A stretch of DNA of 12,360 nucleotides from DATGFK01 sp040007395 (lineage in GTDB: Bacteria; Chloroflexota; Anaerolineae; Aggregatilineales; UBA2796), in contig JBDTVG010000005.1 of assembly GCA_040007395.1 (NCBI GenBank), forward strand, positions 1 through 12,360. Direction: 5' to 3'. The notes beneath the pieces were generated by a model. That model searched no databases, had not been told where the DNA came from, and saw nothing but the letters and a program-made list of their open reading frames with translations. Made by a program: the position numbers and the translations under genes. Within the stretch, counting starts at the first letter, position 1. Each line of letters starts with the position of its first letter. Below, piece after piece: positions 6,222 through 12,360 of this stretch.

Positions 6222-7258
6222 AGGAAGTACGTATTAGGCCAATCGAACAGATGCCCTTTACCCGGCAAGCGTAACTTGTCGCTGCCCAGTGGTAGTTTTT
6301 CATACAGCCTTTCAAATGCTTCGGCACTTGCCCGCAAGGTACGATCATAATCATTGTAAACCAATAAGATCGGAATCTGTGGAACCTTGCGAACAAAGTC
6401 CTCAATATTCAGGATATGTTTACCGACAGCGACCCACATACCACGCACGATTGAGGTGGCGGCGACCAGCGGCATTTGAAATATGCCCATTCGTTCGAGT
6501 GAGCGAATAAAGAACAAGTTTGTCATGCTTCCGGGTGGCGGCGACCCCGCCACGATGGCATCGACAGGTCTGCCACGCGAAGCCGAAAGCAGTGCCGTCC
6601 ATGCCCCCACAGACCAGCCAATCACCGCGATCTTTTCATAGCCCGCCCGCTTGACATATTCGATCATGGCCTTCAGGTCATATTCGGTATCACCATCGCC
6701 CTTGAAAACGCCGCTGCTTTCCATGTGTCCCCGGAAGTCGAAGGTGAATACGTCATACTTCGTCGCTAGAATCTCCACAGTCTGCACGACAGGCAGGGTA
6801 TTCTTGCTGCGGCCTGCACCATGACACACGATAATCGCCTTGTTGGAAGTATCCACTGGCGTTTCCAATGGCGTGTGACACAGCTTGATTGCCTGAATAC
6901 GTTCGCCGTCTTCGGTACGCAGCGCGATCCGTTCGTGTGGTGTGTCATAACTAACCACCGCCCGATTCGCCTTATGTATCCAGCGATAGCGGCTGTCCGA
7001 TTCGCGGATCTTGATGATCGCCACCACCAGATGATAGAGCGCGACAAACAGCAGGATCAAGACGATACCAAGTACTTGTATCGAGATCGACCCAGTGATG
7101 AGCCTGGCCACGAGATATAGGCTCGTCATGACTATCCCTATCAGTACACCGACTTGCAGATAGTAGCGTGTACTAAAAAAGCGTGTACACCATTGCAACG
7201 CCCAGAACCCCAGAAACAGTACCAAGAATGCTGTACCCATTGTAAGCAGATCAAGCAT
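6182..7258 (-). CDS. Membrane-anchored alpha/beta hydrolase
   Basis: The 358-residue protein begins with three hydrophobic segments (about residues 5-22, 34-55 and 60-83), followed by a cytoplasmic alpha/beta hydrolase domain (about 100-358). Visible parts of the fold are HGAGRS (146-151, oxyanion region), FDFRGH (173-178), and the nucleophile elbow GWSVG with Ser216. The acid is Asp303 or Asp305 in YNDYDRT, and His336 lies in GKGHLFDW. The catalytic triad is therefore complete. Relatives include serine aminopeptidase-like and lipase/esterase proteins; the substrate is unknown. ATG 7258 is chosen because AAGGTG lies six bases upstream; a GTG three codons earlier overlaps that site. Its 3' end overlaps the cdsA start by 40 bp, so a role in lipid turnover is an attractive inference, not a demonstrated fact. 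Confidence 0.88.
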   Translation of the reverse strand: MLDLLTMGTAFLVLFLGFWALQWCTRFFSTRYYLQVGVLIGIVMTSLYLVARLITGSISIQVLGIVLILLFVALYHLVVAIIKIRESDSRYRWIHKANRAVVSYDTPHERIALRTEDGERIQAIKLCHTPLETPVDTSNKAIIVCHGAGRSKNTLPVVQTVEILATKYDVFTFDFRGHMESSGVFKGDGDTEYDLKAMIEYVKRAGYEKIAVIGWSVGAWTALLSASRGRPVDAIVAGSPPPGSMTNLFFIRSLERMGIFQMPLVAATSIVRGMWVAVGKHILNIEDFVRKVPQIPILLVYNDYDRTLRASAEAFERLYEKLPLGSDKLRLPGKGHLFDWPNTYFLWTKMFEWLDQNF

Positions 7259-7706
7259 TACAGACACCTTAGACCGTTACCGGCCTTAACAGGCGCGGAC
7301 GAAACGAACAGTAGAATAGTTTATTGTAAACAGTAAAAACGTGGATGCCGAGAATAGCACTCCAAGCATATCGCCGCAACCTGATGTTTTAACACCACTT
7401 TAACGAAAGTGATGTAATTGTATGCGCCAATCTATGTATTATGCCAACTTCGCGATCTAACTGGGTGCATTCAAAGACGAAGGCGAGTTTTAGGCCACAT
7501 CCCAGAGCAGGTCAAAAGAATCGCTTAGCACAGCCGAGCGTAAGACAATCATGCGGTTGAGTGCAAGAGAGCACCACCACATCCCAACCCAGCCAACCGC
7601 TGCTTAAATTGTTTTACCCCTCAACGCCACCGGAGCCAATCGGGAAGCCATCCGCTTAAAACTGGCAGGACATTCGCTTTGCCCATTCAGTATGGCTCAC
7701 TATAGT
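7259..7706. other. 448-bp region without a recognisable gene
   Basis: No convincing reading frame or RNA gene was found. It must carry the promoter of the minus-strand hydrolase gene; a weak candidate on the minus strand is TTGCGG (-35) and TATTCT (-10) with 17 bases between, near 7340-7380. A hairpin sits at 7393-7414: CACTTT and AAAGTG around AACG, extended by three further pairs (one wobble) on the minus strand. Bases 7490-7700 have fragments of open frame broken by stops (a plus-strand piece reads LNATGANREAIRLKLAGHSL), which may be a decayed gene or mobile element, but I cannot name it. Confidence 0.5.
7393..7414 (-). terminator. Possible hairpin terminator or attenuator (minus strand)
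   Basis: On the minus strand this reads as a nine-pair stem, with one U-G pair, around a four-base loop (CATCACTTT, CGTT, AAAGTGGTG). A short TTAAAA follows, not a full T-run. It lies between the SMI1-type gene and the hydrolase gene, both on the minus strand, and could separate the two transcripts. The structure is seen; terminator activity is a guess. Confidence 0.3.
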
Positions 7707-7940
7707 TCAATACGCATTTTCTTGAGCTTTTCTGACCCTTTGTGAGCTAACAAAGCTAAAGTCCTGATCATATAAGTCCGGTCGAGGTATGTTGAAAATA
7801 AATGGTTCGGGCCGAGCTCCATTGTGTTTCAGCAAGAAGTCGCGATATTCACTGGGCAATCTAATGAGATGGCTATTTCCAAAGCCTGTTAAGTCTTCTT
7901 CGGAGAGAACTGGAAAAGATTCAAAAATCTGTGGTTCCAT
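7707..7940 (-). CDS. Truncated SMI1/KNR4-type protein (77 aa)
   Basis: The N-terminal 50 residues look like an SMI1/KNR4 (SUKH) domain: IRLPSEYRDFLLKHNGARPEP followed by FIFNIP. SUKH proteins are often immunity proteins of contact-dependent or polymorphic toxins, though many have no known partner. Complete domains usually need about 120-150 residues. Here the match fades after DLYDQDF and the protein ends in an unrelated, basic tail (about RVRKAQENAY). None of the three minus-strand frames downstream restores the missing half, so the 3' part was probably replaced or deleted rather than merely frameshifted. The start is well supported: AGGAGGT (7945-7951) lies five bases before ATG 7940. No toxin gene adjoins it. 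The protein may be an inactive relic whose 5' end and expression signals are intact. Confidence 0.65.
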   Translation of the reverse strand: MEPQIFESFPVLSEEDLTGFGNSHLIRLPSEYRDFLLKHNGARPEPFIFNIPRPDLYDQDFSFVSSQRVRKAQENAY

Positions 7941-8005
7941 AGTTTACCTCCTGTTACAGTGCTATCGGATGCAATTTATCCTCGGTACATATGTAGATTG
8001 CAAAT

Positions 8006-8025
8006 GGGCGATCACGATGTCGCCC
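8006..8025. repeat. GGGCGA/TCGCCC palindromic repeat
   Basis: GGGCGA (8006-8011) and TCGCCC (8020-8025) form a perfect six-base stem with an eight-base loop. An alternative pairing, CGATCA (8009-8014) with TGATCG (8042-8047), is mutually exclusive with it. The GGGCGA...TCGCCC form resembles the 1956-1983 palindrome in composition and may be another REP-like unit. Confidence 0.4.
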
Positions 8026-8163
8026 AAGCAAGGGCTGCCCATGATCGTCCAGACTCAGGATTGGCAGTTTACTAGAGGCGTGGGTGGGGTACGCGGTAAC
8101 TTGCGCGAAATGGTCAAGTTGCCGGAATAGGGTTAGTGTTAGCGGTGATCTATGTTCATAGGT

Positions 8164-8203
8164 TTGTAACTGCTCAGGTTCAGTTTTACCTCAGCAGTTA
8201 CAA
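8164..8203. repeat. Strong hairpin between divergent or terminal regions
   Basis: TTGTAACTGCT (8164-8174) pairs perfectly with AGCAGTTACAA (8193-8203). After one mismatch, three more pairs (AGG/CCT) follow, with a 10-base loop. It begins 75 bases beyond the stop codon of the minus-strand yihY-type gene and may end that transcript, but no T-run follows on either strand. It could also be a remnant of a transposon end. The stem itself is certain. Confidence 0.55.
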
Positions 8204-8277
8204 GTTGTATAGCATAGCTTTGGTATAAACGATGGTAACTCACAGTGTGATTGTGGAGTATCAGATTTCCATTTACC

Positions 8278-9333
8278 TCATCCTAAGCCGCTCTCAGAAA
8301 ACGGAGAGAGACTCTCCGCCTCCCCATTGCTGTTCACGATAAGTAGCACATCTTGGTCAAGGACAGCGGCTGAAGTGAATTGTTCCTGTTTTTGAATTTC
8401 ATATATTTGCTCTAAAAGTGGTATTTCTACAATGGGCAAGCGTGATAGCCGCCAATCGTCGGTAGCCACAGCGACTTCCGCGCACAGCAGAATGACGCAG
8501 CCTGTAAGAAACAACCACGTCAGCAGACCGATTACGGCACTCACCGAGCCATAGACCACGCCAAAGTTTGCTACATGCAGCAAATACCAATCGAATATAC
8601 TCCGACTGAATGCGAAGACTCCAGCCGCTAGTAAAGCCGATGGTAGCCACACAGGCCAAGCAATCTTGCGGCGTGGAATAAACCGGAACAGCAGTGCAAA
8701 CATGCCAGTATTCGTAATGAGTAAGGCCAGCAAAGTGCCAACGCCTACCAATGGTGACTTGCGCCCGACCAGCCGAAGACTAATCGTATTGAGCCAGTCT
8801 GACAAACTCGCCGAAATGATGAGCAGTAAGGCCAGCACTGCAATCATCGCCGTCCCGATCAAGATTTGAAAATACCAAGGGCGCGGACGCTTATCGCTAA
8901 AAATACGGCTCAGACTGCGCTGCAAATCTGTGAATAGACGGGTTGCGCCAAACAGCAAACCGATCACGCTGACAACACTATAAGATCGTCGCTGCCGCAC
9001 CACTTCATCCAAGCTGTCACGAATCATCGCGCTCACACTGCTCGGAATAAATTGATTCAGGACGTTGTAGACTTCTATCTTGGCGGATCTTGCCCCCATC
9101 ACGAAAGTCGCGAGTATGATTGCCAACACGACTAAGGGAAACAGCGAAAACAAAGCCCAGTACGCAAAGCCTACCGCTTCATTTTTCCCTTTGGCGCTGA
9201 AGTTCTTGATTGCCTGAACAAGGTACTGCAAATAGTTATTGGTTCGCCCGTTGGCGTGTTCCCATAAGGATGTGGCATGTCCACCCGCCGCATTGACAAG
9301 GCGATGGTAAAATATGGGTTTATCGTTATCCAT
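8278..9333 (-). CDS. YihY/BrkB-family inner membrane protein
   Basis: This 351-residue protein belongs to the YihY/virulence factor BrkB family (once mis-called ribonuclease BN). Six hydrophobic segments are visible (about 57-80, 118-134, 155-178, 196-218, 226-245 and 262-290). The opening FSAKGKNEAVGFAYWALFSLFPLVVL and the late block YGSVSAVIGLLTWLFLTG followed by AEVAVA are typical. Function is unsettled; proposals include transport or lipid movement. After the membrane domain there is a hydrophilic tail of about 55 residues (EIPLLEQIYEIQKQEQF onward, to SGLG). ATG 9333 has AAGG nine bases upstream. The gene stands alone on the minus strand and is divergent from the metalloprotease gene, with 226 bp between the starts. 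Confidence 0.92.
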   Translation of the reverse strand: MDNDKPIFYHRLVNAAGGHATSLWEHANGRTNNYLQYLVQAIKNFSAKGKNEAVGFAYWALFSLFPLVVLAIILATFVMGARSAKIEVYNVLNQFIPSSVSAMIRDSLDEVVRQRRSYSVVSVIGLLFGATRLFTDLQRSLSRIFSDKRPRPWYFQILIGTAMIAVLALLLIISASLSDWLNTISLRLVGRKSPLVGVGTLLALLITNTGMFALLFRFIPRRKIAWPVWLPSALLAAGVFAFSRSIFDWYLLHVANFGVVYGSVSAVIGLLTWLFLTGCVILLCAEVAVATDDWRLSRLPIVEIPLLEQIYEIQKQEQFTSAAVLDQDVLLIVNSNGEAESLSPFSESGLG

Positions 9334-9454
9334 AAAGGCTGACCTTGCTAGCTGGTTAATGACGTTGTGTTACAACCTAGATACAGCTTACCACATTCAG
9401 CCTATCGAGAGGGTACTCGATGTATACTTTGCTTGTTTTCTTTAGAAACTTTTA

Positions 9455-9516
9455 AGGCAGATTACCACTACAAGCTGTGTTAAGCTATATTCTGATGATG
9501 TAGATGTAATCTGCCT
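9455..9516. promoter_or_regulatory. Dyad in the leader of the metalloprotease gene
   Basis: AGGCAGATTAC (9455-9465) is perfectly matched by GTAATCTGCCT (9506-9516). Inside it, CTACA (9468-9472) pairs with TGTAG (9499-9503), so the dyad can form a two-tier stem with a small internal loop and a 26-base terminal loop. It ends 43 bases before ATG 9560, between divergent genes. It may be an operator for a dimeric regulator or a structured mRNA leader; no known riboswitch class is recognised. Confidence 0.5.
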
Positions 9517-9559
9517 GCATCCGTTGTTGAATGGGTAATCGTTAAAACCGGGAGCAAAA

Positions 9560-10816
9560 ATGTTTAAGCCGAGACGGGTATGGTTATGGACAATGCTTGC
9601 AGCGGTGGCGCTTGCCACACTGTTTGTCAGTATGGGCGGTACAGCAACGGCGCAAGGCGATGTCACGCCGCAAACGGCGACTCCGCAGCCTAGCCCCACT
9701 AACAATGGGGGTAGCGCCCAATGGACAATCAATGCGATGACTTACCAGAGCAACTATCCCAAAGGGATGGCTTTTGCGCTTGATGTGAGCAGCAGTGGTG
9801 GCAAAATTGTCGAAGCAGGCGTTATCTGGAGCCACTCACCGGGGTATATCAAACGTGCGCCGGGAACCATCGACTCGTCTGGCAAAATCTCCGCGTCGTG
9901 GGATGCAAGTGCCGATCCCGTGCCGCCTTGGGTAGGGGTCGAGTATTGGTGGACTTTGAAGGACGCGGCGGGCAACATTTACGAAACGCCCCACAAGTAC
10001 AACGAATACGCCGACAAGGGCAATAAATGGAAGCGTCTCGAATCGGAAGATGTCATCATCTTCTGGCAGGATGGCATCCCTGACAATGTGGGACCGCTGA
10101 CCGTTCAGGCGATGAAGGAACAGCGCCCTTTCTATTATCAGAACTGGGGCAAATTGCTCAACTATAAGCCCCGCGCCATGATCTTCCGGGATCGCAATTC
10201 CTTTGCCGAATGGAATCCCGATCTTAAGCCGATACCGGGCGCACTCACCTTTACTGCTGGACGTACCGATTCCCATTGGGGCGCGACGGTGCAAGTTTAT
10301 CTGGATTATCTGGGAACTTCGGATACGGCTTATACGCTGGTATTGCACGAAGTTGGTCACTTGTACCAGAGCGCATCCGGCGGCGGCAGTCAGGGTGTAG
10401 ATTGGTTCCTTGAGGGTGATGCCACCTACTTCGAATTGAAAGAGTCGCCAAACTGCGTGGAAAGAAGTAAGCAGCGTGCTCAAGCTGGCGAATTCCCCTC
10501 GTTGCAGGGCGACGGGCCGAGCATTCGCGGCAACGATGCGCTGGAAGGTTACGACATTGGCTGTGCGTTCTTCAACTGGTTGGCACAAACTTACGGCCCC
10601 GATGCCCATCGAATGTTATGGCAAACGCTGGCCAAAGGGGTAGCCCGTGCCGATGCACTTGAGCAGATCACTGGCCTCACCTTTGTCGATATGGATACCG
10701 CCTTCCGCAAGTGGATTGGGGTTGAAAACGCGGTTGCACCTACCCCAATAGAACTGCCCACTTCGGAGTTCCCGCCTACCCGCGATCCAAGTGCTAAACG
10801 AACGCCCCGACCTTAA
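9560..10816 (+). CDS. Secreted zinc metalloprotease, peptidase MA-like
   Basis: The 418-residue protein has a signal peptide (basic FKPRR, then a hydrophobic stretch to about residue 27, with a likely AxA cut after Ala31). A Thr/Pro-rich linker (TPQTATPQPSPTNN) follows, then an outer beta-rich domain (about 50-155). The gluzincin domain contains HEVGH (263-267), the zinc-binding HExxH motif, and FLEGDATY with Glu285 as likely third ligand. The C-terminal helical part (GYDIGCAFFNWLAQTYGPDA onward) is typical of peptidase MA-like proteins. The last 30 residues are again Pro/Thr/Ser-rich without a visible anchor. ATG 9560 is preceded by GGGAG at five bases. The substrate is unknown; the protein should act outside the membrane. 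A long open frame on the opposite strand is a shadow. Confidence 0.9.
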   Translation: MFKPRRVWLWTMLAAVALATLFVSMGGTATAQGDVTPQTATPQPSPTNNGGSAQWTINAMTYQSNYPKGMAFALDVSSSGGKIVEAGVIWSHSPGYIKRAPGTIDSSGKISASWDASADPVPPWVGVEYWWTLKDAAGNIYETPHKYNEYADKGNKWKRLESEDVIIFWQDGIPDNVGPLTVQAMKEQRPFYYQNWGKLLNYKPRAMIFRDRNSFAEWNPDLKPIPGALTFTAGRTDSHWGATVQVYLDYLGTSDTAYTLVLHEVGHLYQSASGGGSQGVDWFLEGDATYFELKESPNCVERSKQRAQAGEFPSLQGDGPSIRGNDALEGYDIGCAFFNWLAQTYGPDAHRMLWQTLAKGVARADALEQITGLTFVDMDTAFRKWIGVENAVAPTPIELPTSEFPPTRDPSAKRTPRP

Positions 10817-10834
10817 TAAGGGCAAGGCAACCGA

Positions 10835-10884
10835 AGTGTCAACAGTGTCAACGCAACGTTACTCGGCGGGCGCGTCCCGTCAAC
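10835..10884. promoter_or_regulatory. GTCAAC direct repeats upstream of the oxidoreductase gene
   Basis: A tandem 9-bp repeat AGTGTCAAC (10835-10843 and 10844-10852) is followed by a third GTCAAC at 10879-10884, 32 bp (about three helical turns) from the second. They lie 24-73 bases before ATG 10908. Such spacing fits a regulator binding on one face of the helix, but no clear -35/-10 pair was found and the repeats are short. Confidence 0.35.
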
Positions 10885-10907
10885 AACATTATAGAGGGAC
10901 TTGAATA

Positions 10908-12360
10908 ATGTCTGAACACAGCGTTGGTAAAGCCGAAAACTTTCTCAAGGATGGCGAAATGCGGCGGCTGGATCTGAATGGAACTGCCGTACTCCTATCG
11001 CGGGTCGAAGGACAATATCACGCCGTCGCGGGCGACTGTGCCCACTATGGCGCACATTTGGATGAAGGCGTGTTGAAAGGCCATACCTTGATATGTCCTT
11101 GGCATCACGCCTGTTTCGATGTGCGGAGTGGATTGCGCCGCGAACCGCCCGCCCTGAACGATTTGGCGCATTTCCCGGTACATATTCACGCTGGCGAGGT
11201 GGTCGTGATCTTGCCACAGGATAACGATGTTGAGCCGCAGGGCAAGGCCACTGATCTCAATCCGCAAACATTCGTGATTATTGGTGGTGGAGCAGCAGGT
11301 AACTCCGCCGCCGAAGAACTCCGTCGGGCGGGCTATCGGGGCAAGATCGTGCTGCTCAGTGACGTGGCTAATGTACCGATAGATCGGCCTAATCTCTCGA
11401 AAGATTACCTTGCCGGGAATGCTGATCCAGCGTGGATGCCGCTGCGTGATGCAGCATGGTACGCAGATCGCGACATTGACCTACAGTTGAATACGACGGT
11501 AACGGGGGTTGATCCGAAGGCCCATCACGTTATGCTAGAAAATGGCGGTACGCTGGGTTACGATGTGCTCCTGCTAGCGACAGGCGGGGTTCCGCGACAA
11601 CTAGATGTACCGGGAAAAGACCTCGCTAACGTGTTTCTGCTGCGAAAGTTAGCTGATGCCGATCAAATTATCGAAGCAGGCGGGGCGAGCAAACAAGTTG
11701 TCATTATCGGCGCGAGTTTCATTGCAATGGAAGCTGCCGCTTCGTTAGCCAGTGGGCGTGGCCTGACTGTAACCATTGTTGGGATCGAAGCGGTGCCTTT
11801 TGAGCGTGTACTAGGCCGGGACATCGGCCTGATGCTGCAAAAGGAACATGAAGATAACGGTATACAGTTCCGGCTCAATGCGGGAGTTAAGCAGTTTTTC
11901 GGTAAGGATGGCGTGGTTAACTCAGTCGAACTGAGCAGCGGCGAAGTGCTGCTCGCCGATTTTGTTCTAGTAGGCGTGGGAGTTAGACCCGCCACTGACT
12001 TTCTGAACGGCTCTGGCCTCAAATTGAACGACAAAGATAAATCAGTGTTGGTCGATTCTAGTCTCTTGACCAGCGATCCAGCCATCTACGCGGCGGGCGA
12101 CATTGCCCGTTATGACAATGCAGGGAGCAGTGTGCGGATCGAGCATTGGCGTGTGGCCCAGCAGCAAGGCATTCTCGCGGCGCGTAATATGAACGGCGGC
12201 AATGATCGTGTGCAATATCATGTGCCATTCTTCTGGACTCATCAGTGGAATATCGAACTGCGCTATGTAGGACATGCCGAACAGTGGGACGAGATTATCT
12301 ACCGCAATGGCACGCCGGAGCAGAAAAAATTTGTGGCGTTCTTTGTGGCGGGGGGCAATC
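10908..12360 (+). CDS. Rieske-FAD/NAD(P)H oxidoreductase, AIF-like (partial)
   Basis: The gene runs off the right edge: 484 codons are present of an expected 510-550. The N-terminal domain is a Rieske [2Fe-2S] ferredoxin with both ligand pairs, Cys44-x-His46 and Cys63-x-x-His66 (GDCAHYGAH and CPWHH). A class-I pyridine-nucleotide disulfide oxidoreductase fold follows. FAD binds at VIIGGGAAG (123-131), ATGG lies at 224-227, the NAD(P)H site is IIGASFIAMEAA (266-277), and YAAGDIA (394-400) closes the FAD site. No redox-active CxxxxC pair is seen, so it resembles AIF or ferredoxin reductase, not a disulfide reductase. It probably passes electrons from NAD(P)H through FAD to the fused Rieske centre; the partner is unknown. 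ATG 10908 has GAGGG (10894-10898) nine bases upstream. It follows the protease gene by 91 bp and may have its own promoter. Confidence 0.93.
   Translation, partial: MSEHSVGKAENFLKDGEMRRLDLNGTAVLLSRVEGQYHAVAGDCAHYGAHLDEGVLKGHTLICPWHHACFDVRSGLRREPPALNDLAHFPVHIHAGEVVVILPQDNDVEPQGKATDLNPQTFVIIGGGAAGNSAAEELRRAGYRGKIVLLSDVANVPIDRPNLSKDYLAGNADPAWMPLRDAAWYADRDIDLQLNTTVTGVDPKAHHVMLENGGTLGYDVLLLATGGVPRQLDVPGKDLANVFLLRKLADADQIIEAGGASKQVVIIGASFIAMEAAASLASGRGLTVTIVGIEAVPFERVLGRDIGLMLQKEHEDNGIQFRLNAGVKQFFGKDGVVNSVELSSGEVLLADFVLVGVGVRPATDFLNGSGLKLNDKDKSVLVDSSLLTSDPAIYAAGDIARYDNAGSSVRIEHWRVAQQQGILAARNMNGGNDRVQYHVPFFWTHQWNIELRYVGHAEQWDEIIYRNGTPEQKKFVAFFVAGGN

Larger units (their letters stand above)
7941..8277. 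other. 337-bp intergenic region with two hairpins
   Basis: It contains the ribosome binding site of the SMI1-type gene at its left end and two inverted repeats (8006-8025 and 8164-8203) described separately. A plus-strand frame covers 7789-8130, but it overlaps the better-supported minus-strand gene and shows no family motif. I see no further gene. Confidence 0.5.

Noticed and set aside
7990..8060. Minus-strand piece CLGDIVIAHLQS, which recalls the YbeY motif LGDIVI
   Set aside because: The frame is very short, bounded by stops, and lacks the YbeY zinc motif HGxLHLxGYDH; the likeness rests on six residues.
7789..8130. 113-codon plus-strand frame
   Set aside because: It overlaps the SMI1-type gene in antisense, lacks a ribosome binding site and shows no family motif.
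9836..10609. 257-codon open frame on the minus strand
   Set aside because: It lies wholly antisense to the metalloprotease gene, which has a signal peptide, HEVGH motif and good start; the antisense product shows no domain.
11663..12085. 140-codon minus-strand frame, Ser/Thr/Pro-rich
   Set aside because: Shadow of the Rieske-FAD oxidoreductase, whose cofactor motifs fill the same region.

Overview
The window looks like a chromosomal segment of a mid-GC, non-enteric bacterium, most likely a member of the Chloroflexota. That is an inference from remembered family resemblance: an integrase relic of a type common in those genomes, a DUF4129/DUF4350 membrane trio, a peptidase-MA lipoprotein-like or secreted metalloprotease, and a Rieske-AIF-type oxidoreductase. 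No rRNA, tRNA, CRISPR array or intact insertion sequence was found.

Layout. Positions 1-311 hold a dead DDE integrase fragment bracketed by a perfect 45-bp inverted repeat that touches the window edge. Positions 312-752 are low-information DNA with one small doubtful reading frame. An OafA-type membrane acyltransferase follows on the plus strand (753-1901), then a spacer with a strong palindrome and an extended -10 promoter. A tight plus-strand operon (2130-5366) encodes three membrane proteins: a DUF7847/GPDPase-membrane-domain-like protein, a DUF4129 protein and a DUF4350 protein. It collides end to end with a minus-strand pair (6182-7258 and 5367-6221): a membrane-anchored alpha/beta hydrolase whose 3' end overlaps the start of cdsA (CDP-diacylglycerol synthase). 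About 450 bp of apparently non-coding DNA follows, then a short SMI1/KNR4-type protein with a near-perfect ribosome binding site but a missing C-terminal half, and another non-coding stretch with hairpins. A YihY/BrkB-type membrane protein lies on the minus strand (8278-9333). The window ends with two plus-strand genes: a secreted HExxH (peptidase MA-like) metalloprotease and a Rieske-FAD oxidoreductase that runs off the right edge.

How the genes work together. Most of the genes concern the cell envelope: an acyltransferase, a membrane-protein operon, phospholipid precursor synthesis (cdsA) coupled to a lipase-like hydrolase, a polytopic membrane protein and a secreted protease. The trio at 2130-5366 is usually met near MoxR and DUF58 genes in other bacteria; neither is present here. 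I see no convincing complete undescribed defence or mobile system. The best leads are the hydrolase-cdsA overlap, the orphan DUF trio, the foldback at the left edge, the truncated SMI1-type gene, and several unexplained palindromes or direct repeats in promoter-proximal DNA.
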